From Lepisosteus oculatus (lineage: Eukaryota > Chordata > Actinopteri > Semionotiformes > Lepisosteidae), in contig NC_090698.1 of NCBI RefSeq assembly GCF_040954835.1, positions 7,190,501 through 7,254,500 on the forward strand: 64,000 nt of DNA, written 5' to 3'. The translations under genes were made by a program, and so were the position numbers. Positions within the stretch are counted from its first letter, which is position 1; each line of letters starts with the position of its first letter. Positions 37,300 through 48,800 of this stretch are shown here, piece by piece. A model generated the notes under the pieces. The model saw only the letters and a list, made by a program, of their open reading frames with translations. It was not told where the DNA came from and made no database searches.

Positions 37300-38700
37300 T
37301 TGTGCCACCCCCCCGTCGCAGAAGCTTGGCTTCTTGTGGCGCTGAGAACGTGCGTCCCTGTAGGATCTTCCGTCAAAAACACTTGCGGACACGGGCCGGA
37401 TGACGTCACCGACTTCGGGTCTCCCACGCTTCCAGCTCGCGCTCTAAGTCGGCTTTCTGAATATCTGACGGCTGGCGAGATCGGTTATGCTCCCGCCTCT
37501 CGAACCACGGTCAGCACGCGAAAGAAAAAAATAGCGAGATGTCGTCAGGGATTTAAATGCTTGGAGATGGGACTGCAACGTTATGGATGGGGGGGGTTGA
37601 TGGCTGATGACGTCATTGTTCGCGCCAACGTCACCTGCCCGAGTAGATCAGAGTGATCTAGAAGTCTTAAAGTATTCGAAGCCCAACACACCCGCAATCC
37701 CTTTCCCCGCCTCCTAAAAGACGTGACGATCACGGCCTGAGTCGGAGACGTTTGCTGCGAGCTACCGCGTCATATTGCTGAAGCAGATCCAGCACAAAAC
37801 CAGTCGAACATGAGCGACGTGGCCTTTCTTGCGTTCCTGAATCACAGAACTGAACTTGCACTTTATACAGAATTCTCCCTGGCTGATTCTTAGTTCCAGA
37901 AATTGAAACTATGTCGTGGTTTACCGAACTATATCATCATTAAGAGCAGGAATAGTAAAGCGTTTTGCTCCTGTGCGGAACTGGTTTTGTACTCAAACTA
38001 AAGAGTGTTTAAAATCCACCCCCCCCCCCCAAAAAAAAAAAGTTTTAACGAACATTTTCTCTCGGTAGGCTGTTTTCACCAGTGGGCGGAACGATTCTCC
38101 TTCTCCAAGCACTGTCGCTCGCGCTCTTTCCCGCCGTTTAGAAGAACGCACACAGAGGGGCCGCGCGCCACCTAGTCCGACTGTTCCCGATCGTCACCCA
38201 GGAGCCGAATAAGACCGACTGGGGCTGCGGTCCTCGGTTTGATATTCGTGCGCAGTCGAGAACTGACTCATAGTACAAGACTACATTTGGTTTTTCTTGT
38301 AAGGGTGAACGTTAAAAGAAGACGGCGCGTTAACTCGGAACAAGCTGTAGACATGCGCTACATTAAGGGAAGAACGAGACGTGACTGACCAGGTGTCGGA
38401 CGCCTAAGAGAGGGCATCCATGGGCATCTTTCAGCGAGAACGAGAGGACGACTGCTGGCGCGGCAAAGTCACAGTTTGCTCCGCCGAGCTGCGCGCAGTG
38501 TCCTTACGGCGCACTAGCCGGCTTGGCGAGACACAGAAGTCAAACTCTTACCTCACCCGGCCCAGGAGCCCGGGGTCGGCTTTTCGGTGGCCCGACTCGA
38601 GCCCTTTGGAGCTCGATACTCGGGCTTTTCCTTTTCGGACCAACGTGCCATTACACCCATATCTCACAGTATTCAACCGACAAGTGTCAGGGTTAAACTA
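37300..38700. promoter_or_regulatory. CpG-rich block with two CREs downstream of VGF
   Basis: Perfect CREs lie at 37401-37408 and 37608-37615, the second as TGATGACGTCATT. CpG density is high throughout and a C run then A run sits at about 38020-38040. An open frame at 37300-37656 (118 codons) covers both CREs but resembles no protein. It could be an enhancer, or the promoter of an unrecognised transcript. Confidence 0.4.
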
Positions 38701-40995
38701 AGCAGAAATCCAAGCCTATGTGATTCGTAGTTTAGTTTTTCCTGAATCCGTGACGGTCTTTAATAGTTTTTTTATGTTCTTAGAACACACGACACAAAAC
38801 AGTACAAAACTGAGGTGTACAGACCTGTATTACCTCAAACAGTATTTGCCTCGCCTTAAAAGCAGGTTGGTAATTTTACATACATCGTATTCACTCGGAG
38901 TGGACTCGTAACCTTCAAGGCGAGGGACAAGCAATCACTGCCAAATGTTAAGTTAGGGGATTCGAATCAAATGTCGATTTGATAGATCTTTTAAATGAGG
39001 CGCAGGCACTAATGAGCAGGTGGGTTGAATTGACTAACCAAGAGAGAGGCTAGTTACCGTGTATTCGTAAAGAAGCACCGCATTCAGAAATATCGTTATT
39101 AGACATATTAGACGTAGCCAACTTTGTTATAGAATAACTAGAGTTAAGTAACATTTTTTTCTATAATCTGTTCTGGTTTCAAGTAAATTGCTACATGCTC
39201 ATCGTCATCACTTGAAATTGTAAGCCCTGAAGTACACACAGCGGGTATGGCAGGTTAAAGGTAAAAATCATCGCTGTATTTGAAGCAGTAAAGGAACACT
39301 TAAGGAAAACCGTCGGAAGTAACTTGGCATCTGTTTTCTGAATTTTTTTACACTAATTTCCTATTCTTCATTGTACCCGAGGTTTCTTACTTGTACAGAT
39401 GTGTCTGAGGGTCACACGTATTTATTTCCTTGACAAATTTCGGTGCAAAACATCATACATTCCAAACATTTTTGCATAGAAGTTTAAAAAGAGCGGTATA
39501 CAAAAAAAAATCTAGTGATAGTAAACTATTGCCTTATAAAACACCTGGGTCCCATCCGTCACTGCAGGGTGTTTCCGGAAAATCTATCTGAAGGTGTTTG
39601 TGACCGTTGTTGCTATACTTTCCGGTGAAAATAAGCGTTTTTTGTATGTTAGTTTCCGTAGTATAGCTCAGGCATGCTGCTAATGTTGTGTGATCCTGTG
39701 GATTCGTCGTTTACAAATGGAAGGCGTGGCAGAGTGTTTGGGAAGCCAAAATAAAATAAATCCTTGGATTTTTTAATGCTTTTTGGCACAATTAGTAGTG
39801 ACATTTTTTTTTTCTTTAAAGAAGAGTGGCGAAAAAACATGAAAAACTACGTGCTGAAACCCCTTACCTTTCTATCTGGTACTCAGAAGCCAGAGGCTTA
39901 AGTGACGTCATAAAATACAGTACGTCATTGGACTTTATTAGCCGATGCACGAGAGATATTGAAGCACAGAGAGTGTGGTTTATAATTATGACACATTGTT
40001 TTTTAAATGAAAGAAGCGCAAGGGACCTACAACTCAAACGATAAGGATGTTTAATCTCTTCACCTACGGGCAACATTCCATTCGCTTGCCATTTAAGAGG
40101 CTACAATGGCGCCTTTAACAGATCGACCGCTTCTAGTCGGGTAGGGGTTCGCTCAGGGAGTTGCAGAGAGAGGGGTGGGTGCGGTGCTCGCGCGGAGGAG
40201 CGCGGCAGAGGTGTCTAATCACGAGAACAGCCGGGCAGTGGCGAAAACCGAAGGAAACGGACTAATTTCTGCACGTTTGTCTGTACTGCATCTCACAACC
40301 GCTGTGGAAAACATAACGTGTTGTTTTTGACAAAATCAGTGGGAATACTATTCAATGAAGAAAAAAAACTTGAGTAATTCTGTAAGTCTTGTACAAGGAT
40401 CCTGTCTGTGATGTTCTTTATAGATGTACCTGTATTTAATAAACATGCATTGACTCGATGTAAATAGCATGTTGATTACTAGTTTTGCTATACAGAGAGA
40501 AATAAATAAAAGCAACTATTTTATTAAATGAGTTTTTTTTAATTCCTTTGAATATATCTGACCCATCAAAAGGGCTTCGACTCTTTCAATCTTCATAATT
40601 GCCTGCGTGTTACATTCCCGTACAGACCTTCCAAGATCTCAGCCTCACTGCGGCAAAAAACCTGAAGAAATAACTGTTTCCAGTCAATATAACCTCGCCG
40701 TTATATTTCCATATCACCTTATATCCAGACGACTTTCAACACGGTTGCGGTAGTGACCAACCTGCTCCATCTCCTATCTGTGAAGAAAATGCAGGATTCC
40801 GTATTTTTTTTTACAGTTAAATTCTAAAACAACAACTCAAACGACAGCTGACGAACGCGGGACGAACGCGCGTCTTTTGCACCCTTGTTAACAGCCGACA
40901 CCCCAGCTGCTGTCTGACTTCGAGAAACGAAGGGCTGACGGCCTAATAAAAGTGTACTGAAGGCGTAGTGTGCCGTTGCCTGCAATAATAAGGTA
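38701..40995. other. Gene-free stretch
   Basis: AT-rich DNA with one perfect CRE at 39903-39910 and a small CpG-rich patch at 40080-40250. AATAAA motifs occur on the plus strand near 39752 and 40437. No exon is recognised. Confidence 0.35.
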
Positions 40996-41350
40996 TTATG
41001 ATGATTCATATTTCTATGGCTCTTCTCAAAGTGCTTTACAGTAAACAAAAAAGCACACAGTGAGAGGAGACAGCAGGATTACAGTTACAATAGGGTTTTG
41101 GGATACAGTTGAAAAGCAAGTGGACAGACGCAGAACCAATTAAATAAAAGCCCCCTCTACAGAAGCAGGTTTTGAGTCTTGATTTGAATGCGCTCAGGGA
41201 AGGGGACTCTGATATCCTTGGGGATAGAATCCCAGAGCTCTGGGGCGCAGCAGGAGAGGGCCCTGTCACCCATAGGATGTAGACAGGCCTGGGGGACGGA
41301 CAGGAGACCAGAATCAGATGAACGAAGGTTGCAAGATGGGGAGCGGGGAG
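40996..41350 (-). mobile_element. 5'-truncated L2-type LINE, decayed
   Basis: On the minus strand this is homologous to the LINE end at 12961-13430: GTAAAGCACTTTGAGAAG near 41030, and a translated SPSLSAFKSRLKT tail. The reading frame is broken; the upstream GDRA...LW stretch is in a different frame from the tail. The copy is more diverged and is not functional. Confidence 0.7.
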
Positions 41351-42060
41351 CTAATAAGAAGTATTATGATTATGGGATAAGGTTTCCCAAACATGGGTGA
41401 CAGTTTGGAGCGCCTGTATATTACTGAAGCCCACGCGGATGCAGCGGTCATTCCCCTGGGAATGTGGGCAGCGGTGTGGCGGAGAGCTCCTGCATCGGCC
41501 CCCGCCGGTCAAGGAGGAACACCCTGCAGCTCTCACCCAGGAGGAACATCGCCAGCTGGAACCCCATCCCGAGTGGCGCTGGGTCCCACTGGGGCGAGGG
41601 CGCGCAATCTGGGCCATACCGCCATCTCTGCACTCCCGAGTGGCTACTCCGAGTCGAAGCCGTATCCAATTTCCCCGGATCCTGCGGCGAGTGTTCCAGA
41701 ATCGCCTGCACACCTCCCCACTGCCTCCAGCAAAACACTCGGCTCAGCCCAGGGGAGGGGGCAGCTTCTTGCGTTATCCCTGGAAAAACCAATCCGCGCA
41801 TCCGGTCATATCTCCATCCATCAGCTTCCCAAGACTTGGCCTATACATCGAACGCTGTGATCCATAAAGCAGGGACCCCCCCGTCCCACAAACCCACGAT
41901 CCATTTCTGCACACAGCCACTGCGCACACCAGCATCATCGGTGCGTACCCAGGGGGAAATACACAAAGGCATTTCGACGAATCAACTGGCATCGCACCCG
42001 TTTCATTCACAGGCTCATGCTAATCAAGGTCATATTGGAATCCGTAAGGCTGTGTAATGT
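41351..42060 (+). other. Stop-poor segment of unknown nature
   Basis: All three plus-strand frames stay open for about 155-197 codons (41393-41860, 41397-41867, 41464-42057) and the minus strand has 117-120-codon frames. I recognise none of the products. Openness in several frames at once points to base composition rather than selection on one protein. It starts where the L2 fragment ends, so it may be part of a larger unrecognised repeat. Confidence 0.25.
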
Positions 42061-45000
42061 GCCATCCTGATGCTCCAGAGAGAAACATTCTTGACAGCAG
42101 AGTCCAAGAGGCGCTCAGATAACATTAATCATGTCAACTGCATGAGTCATAGCACCCACCAAGCAGCCAGAGATTAACCTTCTGTGCCAGCTCTTCGTGC
42201 AACATTCTGCAAGCAACTGGCTTTCTGCTTTCGCACGAAAAGGAAGAGGGACTGACCTGCACAGCACAGGGCAAGTTCCAGGTGCAAGGGAAGGCAGGCA
42301 GAACCCCAGGTGTCCTGGCCACAATACGGGGGCCACTGGTTTTACACGGGCTGTGATGAGGGGTCAGTCACAGGTACAAGGACAGCAACAGAAGAGAGGC
42401 ACGTGCTGACTGCTCAGGGCCGGACAGGTAGATGGAGCTGAACTGACTGACAGACACGCAGTAACTGCTGTACCAGTAGGAAGGAAAACTGGGAGCAGCT
42501 GTTCTGGGCATCAGAGAGCATTTATCTTATTTATAGATGCAGGAACAGAGGAAAACTGCAATACGCTGGCAGAGTTGAGGAATTTTGATAAGAAGGAAGT
42601 GCAACAATCCAGCAATTCCATCTTCCCCCAAGAGAGTCGGCTGTGTCAGGACTGCACAGAGGGCATCGGGGAGAGGTGACTTTCTTCCGATTCTTTCTCC
42701 GAGAGCCTCTCGGGGCATGCTGGCACTTGGGCTGGACTCCTCACACCCCACACACTGAGGAAATGTCACAGGGGGTCAGGCTGGTCAGAAGGGCTCACAG
42801 AGTGCTGCAGATGGATGGTGGGATAGACGTGCGCCCCCTTCCCCACCCACCTTCTCTGCAGGGGCCCGTGGGTGAGAAGCTGGTGCAGTGAACTGGCTCA
42901 CTGCGCCACTGCCACACAGGGCCGGTGACTCATCCTTCACTCACGAGAACACACACCCACCTGGACACACACTGACAGACGCACAAATCCATTCAGATTT
43001 CCATACCTGGGAGGGCCTCGTACAGGCTCTCTCTCTATTAATCCTGACTGTTCTCATTAAAACAAAGCCGGACCTGGGCGGAAAACAGACACAAATGAAC
43101 GGGTTTTGGCACTTTCTGATTTCAAAAATGCATTTGGCTTTTAAAACGTCACTGGTATGGTGAAGACCTCCTCCCTAGCCCCCACAATGCCTCCTGTTTG
43201 TCAGGAGTTACTGTCTTTGTGAGGATATTTGCTCATATATGGCAGTCACAAACAGAGCAGTAGCTCTGTACACACACACACCCAGACCCATCTTGCTTTC
43301 TCCCTCTCCGAGATTACCAGACAGACGACACTGGTCACATACTCAGCTTGGTTTTATTATAAAATTCCATTCACACACAATTCCCTTTTTCATCTCTGTC
43401 GTCATACAGCAGAAGGACACCGCCTTCTTCCAAAGGCAATGATGCCCCATTTCCCTGAGACCCCCCCATCCCCAGCACTGATCCACAGGCTTGTCAGTCG
43501 CACGCATTGTAAAAACACCAGGAGGGCTTCCTGAAAGGACACCGCAGTGGATGTGGGCACCCCACAGCTGTCAGGAAAAGAATTTCCCCTGCGTGCTTAT
43601 TAGAATCGTGAGCACAAGCTGAATCTGGAACAAAAAGACAATTCTGAGCTGGGTGGATAAGATGCTAAAAAATAACTGGGAGATCCTTATGCTTAAAATT
43701 GATATAAAAACACCCCAAACCCACCAAGAGGGTGCATTCAGTTTGAATAGCAGGGGACAGTCTTACCCAGGAGGGCCCCGATACTCGGGGCACTACAAAG
43801 AAACCATTCTTCCACGAAACAGCTTCTATCTTGCTAAACATGGTGCACAAGGGTAATCTACCTCTCTAGTCAGAGAAATGGAATGCATGTTACAGTAATA
43901 AATTACCCTAGAACTAGTCTGCAGTAATTACAGAGTACAGTACAGAAAGAGGGGGGTGGAGGCTTGCAGTGACATAGCTCAAGGACACAAACTCTACCTT
44001 GAGTAGCAAAAAACAGGGCAACAGGTATTGCTATAGCTCACCATCATTACACACCGAGATCCTGAGTCCAGTGAAGTCAGGAAACAGCACAAGACATTGT
44101 AATGATGGGGAAACAGAGTGGATGCAAATATGATTTAAAATGTTAGGGTATTGTGTGAAGTCAACCTTCGAGGTTAGCATATTACCATCCTTACCACTGC
44201 ACAGCCACGCACAAACATGGTTAACTGGAGGCCAGCTTCCTGATGGGCCCCTGCTGATGAAACTTCAGAGCGCCTTCCCTACGGTGGGAGAATGGGTTTC
44301 CCTGCAACACGCGTGACCCCCGTTACACGTGTGCGGCACGCGGATCCACATTTCTACAGCCGAAGCTAAAGCTGCAAAAATCAGTTGGAATATGCCCCAG
44401 AAACTGAAAATATAAAAGTCCTTGGAATGTTGTAAAGTAAAATGCTGAAAAGATCTGGAATTTTGTAAAGTACTTGGGATGGAAGAATCATTTAGAGTAT
44501 CAGGAATTATATGGATTAATAAATAGCATTAAAAATCTTTTCATTGCACTGTTTGGTGGTCTGCGCGGGTTCACTGTTTAGTGACGCTCCTTCAGTGGGC
44601 ATCCTTTCATCAGAACGGCACAATCACAGAACACCCACGTGAAAGAGTTGTGCTTAAGAGTAACCAAACCACATCAGCTCCAGCTGGGAGCGTATCTCCC
44701 CCAGTGTCAGCATGAGATCACACCCACCAACTCACATGGCTCAAACCTGCCTGCCCCCAGTCAGCTGCATCCCACACAGCTCCTCGCCGGCGCCACCTGA
44801 AGGCTCTGTGTGGTGAAAACACTGGGAGTCGTGTGGATCCGGGGCAGTGGGGAAAAAGACAGCAGCGGGGGCAGCTTAACACAGGGGCTGAGATAGGAGG
44901 ACGATGCACACAGAAGCTGCGGTCTCAACAAATCCACAAGTTCCCCCAAGGCCTGGCCATGAAGTGGCCAGTGGGGCTATAACAGAGACACCAAGCCTGA

Positions 45001-45761
45001 CACCCCAGACCTCTTGATGCAAACCTCAAAAGAGCTCCACGCTGCTTAGATCCTTCCCAGTAGAGGCACAGCGGAGGCGTGAACTGGGAGTCCCTAGCAA
45101 TTCATCTCACTCACCTCAACTCCTGTGACTTGGTCATGAACTCGAGCTGGGGCCATGCAGAGGACAGAACCAAGCGCAGTTCATGACCAAGTGACTGGGC
45201 TGAAGAGTCTTGGGCGCTCCCTGAAAAACTGGGGGGAGCACCAACACATCAGAGCTGGTCTGGGGGGGGCAGGATTTCAGCCGAGACATCCCTGGCACTC
45301 CTCCTATAAGCCACTTTGCATACTCTGTGTTGAAGACGGTCCTCTCTTTGCCCGCTCAGAAATAATACAAAAGCTGGAGCCCTTGCAGGACTTCAGACCA
45401 ACAGAGACCCGTCTTGGGCATCAAACAATGATGTTTCTTTCTGAACCGACAATATTAAACATTTTCCAGGAATCTCTTGACCATGATTCCCCTTGAACCT
45501 TTTTTTTTGTCCTTGATCCATTTCAAAAGTTATTTAGATTGGAAAGGAAATCAAGCACTGTCGTCCCTTGAGTGAGAATCATCCTACCCACCCCCCACCC
45601 CCAACCCATCCCCTCCTGGCCTGTACTTTCTGTCCCACCCCACCACCCACACCCACCCGGCCAAACTCATTTTCTTCCCACGACACTCCCAAGCTCCTAA
45701 TCCCGTAAATCCATCATTCACTGTGTCCCAGCATCTGACTCAGTCCCAGGCGTCAGCGAGG
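42061..45761. other. Intergenic stretch and probable AP1S1 3' UTR
   Basis: VGF and AP1S1 converge here. The right part should contain the AP1S1 3' UTR, including a 15-bp perfect inverted repeat at 45128-45192. A minus-strand AATAAA (plus TTTATT) occurs at about 43353 but is too distant to assign safely. No other gene is seen. Confidence 0.4.
45128..45192 (-). repeat. 15-bp perfect inverted repeat, 35-nt loop
   Basis: ACTTGGTCATGAACT at 45128-45142 and its exact complement at 45178-45192 can form a 15-bp stem. It lies about 570-630 nt past the AP1S1 stop, probably in its 3' UTR. Function unknown. Confidence 0.7.
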
Positions 45762-45809
45762 CTATGCCAGACCCATCTCCTCCAGTACGCTCCGCGGGGA
45801 TTCGTCCTC
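45762..45809 (-). CDS. ap1s1: AP1S1 coding exon 5
   Basis: Encodes the last 15 residues ([15 protein letters not shown]) and a TAG stop. The acceptor is CCTCCTTAG|GAG on the minus strand. Found by searching for the family's C-terminus beyond the exon 4 donor. Confidence 0.92.
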   Translation of the reverse strand, partial: EDESPRSVLEEMGLA

Positions 45810-48800
45810 CTAAGGAGGAACAGAAAAGCACAAGGAAGGTTCAGAACCAGTCAGTTCTTGCTGTCGCTGCTGGTCCTGTAAGAGCCCGGAGGGCTGCTGG
45901 ATGAGATTCAGGAAGAGCAGGGCCTTCTGGCTCATGATCGGCTTCGTCCTTCTGCAAGGATACCTTTGTGCTTTGGAGATCACAGACAAGAGTCTGAAAG
46001 ACCCTGATATACTGTAGTGTACGACCCATAATTACTATGCCTCGTTTCCTGAAGAAAGAAGGGGGAGAGGGGTTCAACTTCTTTATGGCTAAAGAACCCC
46101 CTTTCAAAGAAATCTGTTTCCACAGTATTCCATAGCCTGTAACCATTATAAATAACATTACTGTCAATTATAAAAGCATCGGTAGCTGAACTGTGGGTCA
46201 GCAGGTCAGAACAGCTCTGCTCTATGCCAGTGTCCCCTAAGGTTCCCCAGACCCCCAGTTATAATAATTGCTCACACTTATATAGCGCTTTTCTGGACAC
46301 TGCTGCTCCACCTGGATGATGCGATGGCAGCTATAGTGCGCCAGTACCCTCACCACACACCAGCTCTCAGTGGGGAGGAAAACACAGTAATGAAGCCAGT
46401 TCAGAGATGGGAATTATTAGGAGGCAATGACTGGTGAGAGCCAATGGGAAATTTGGCAAGGACGCTGGGGTTACACCATGTTTTCAAGAGACACCCTGGG
46501 ATTTTTAATGACCACAGAGGGTCAGGACCTCGGTTTTATGTCTCATTCAAAGGATGGCACCTTTGTACAATATAGTGTCCCCGTCACTATACTGGGGCAT
46601 AAAGACCCACACAGACTGCAGGGTGAGTACCCCCTGCTGGCCCCACTAACACCTCTTCCAGCAGCAACCTTAGTTTTTCCCAGGAGGTCTCCCCTCCAGG
46701 TACTGACCAAGCTCACACCTGCTGAGCTTCAGTGGGGTGCCAGCTGTGCATTGCAGGGTGATATGGCTGCTGGCCAGTTCAAAACCCTTACTTCAGATTA
46801 CGGCCGTGCTGCACGGAAATCAAGAAGCACTTAAGGATAAATGAAATTTGCTGTAATACACAGTCTTTTACACCAAGCACGGACATCTTCAGTCCTCAAA
46901 GTCAGTTCAGCTGTTTCTTTGAGTCTTAATCAGTTGCTAATTGAAAAGTAACTGCAAAATCTGCAGGATTTGAGCTTTGGAGGACTGAAGCTGCCCCTCC
47001 CTGCTTGACAGGATTACCGTAGCTCGAGTGATAGGAGAGCCTCCGGGGGATTAAGATGTAAAGCCCAGCGGTTTAGAGGATTACCGCACAGCCTGCGGGA
47101 CAGGAGCTTTCCCGAGAGCAGCCTACCTCTTGCAACAGGTCGGACTGCTCGATGGCCTTAAGCACGCTCTTCTTGGAGGTGTCCTGAATCTCGCCACCCA
47201 TGAGGAACTCATCCAGGATGAAGTAGGCCTTCTCGAAGTTGAAGATGATGTCCAGCTCACACACCTACCCCAGCAGAGGCAGAGAGGGAAGAAAAGAGAG
47301 AGAGAGAGGGAGGCAGAGGTCATGCCAAAGAAGAGCTTCTTTCAGGCTCTGCATTATCTGTTTGTGACCAAAGGTCTGTGTCAAAGGGAAAAAAATTGGC
47401 AGGAAGTGTTGTTCGAACGTCTAAAAAGAGCAGACAAAATCACAGGCTGGTGCAGCTGGGAAAATGTTCCCATGAGGATGTGGGTTGGGTGAACAAAGGA
47501 AAAGAATTTGAGGAAAGCAGACTGGGAGAGCAAACACAGGCTCGGGGAGGGAGAGGCAGACCGAGGGACAGAGACGGGATGTGGGGGTGGAAGAGGGTTT
47601 GTAGAAAAAGGCAATGTTCAGAAGATTATCCATTTACCCACAGTTCACCCGCGCACACTCAGATGTAGGGAAGGCTATGTGTGCAGTCAAGGGCCTGGGT
47701 TAGCGCTGCTTGCGGATATACTATGGGCAAGCTCCTGGACGTTCCCGAAGAACCTTCCATCCAATGAATGGAGAAAATACAAGCAAGACAGGGATCGCAT
47801 GAGGAGGAGGGAAGGTAAGGAAGAGAGGAGACAAGGGAAGGACGGCAGTCACTCACACTGCCAAAGTATTTGTCCAGCAACTCCACGAAACGGTGGATGA
47901 CTTCCAGCGTGAGGAGCTCGTTGTCCTGTTCCTCGACTGCACAGCAAAAATACAGACTAGCATACCTGAGAGAGAAACAGAGCGCACGTGAGGGACAGGT
48001 GGAAAGAATGAGGAGGAACAGAGATCTCTTCGCACAGCAGCACAGGCTTCCAAAATTCACTAGATAAGCAGTGTATATTGCAGGTACTGGGGGGGGGACA
48101 ATGCATCTGGTTGTGTTCCTGCTCCGGTCTTAATGACCATCATCATATTAGTTAGTTACTGCATCATCTTCTTGGCTTAATTAGAGCGAATTGGCAGCTC
48201 TTCCCTGCTCATCTAATGTTATAAGGAGACCCAGAAAGCCTGCAGGCACACCAGCTCTCCTGTACAGGACTCAACAGCCCTGCTCTACATAACCTGAGCT
48301 CAACAGGAGCAGCAACACTGACACCTGCTGGCCACAACAGAATCTGCAGCCCAAGCTCCTGTAAACCTGGGGGTTCTTATGGTTCCTGTCCTAGAGTGGC
48401 TCATTCTGCATCACTGCTCAGAGCTTTTCCAGATTAGCTCAACTCCCTTCAGGAAAAGGGGACAGAGAATAACTATATGTATGGAAGCAAATAATGACTG
48501 TAGTGTTGGAGTTCCACTTGTACTTGCACAAGTTATTATATGACTTAAGACTGTACTTACAGCTACATTTCATTTTTGTGAATTTCAACGCCTGTATGCA
48601 TGGGGGTGATGGCTTACAGTGTTATTCTGCTGTTACAACCGCAGAAACAAAACACCGACAAAATGAAGCTGACATTCTTGTGTATTACTTAGCTGGTTAT
48701 TTCAATAGTGTGTTTAACAAATACTCGCTTCTTTCAGTACAAGAGCAGCTTTGAATACAGATTTGGACTGATCAGTCACAATGGTGTGTATATTTTGTGA

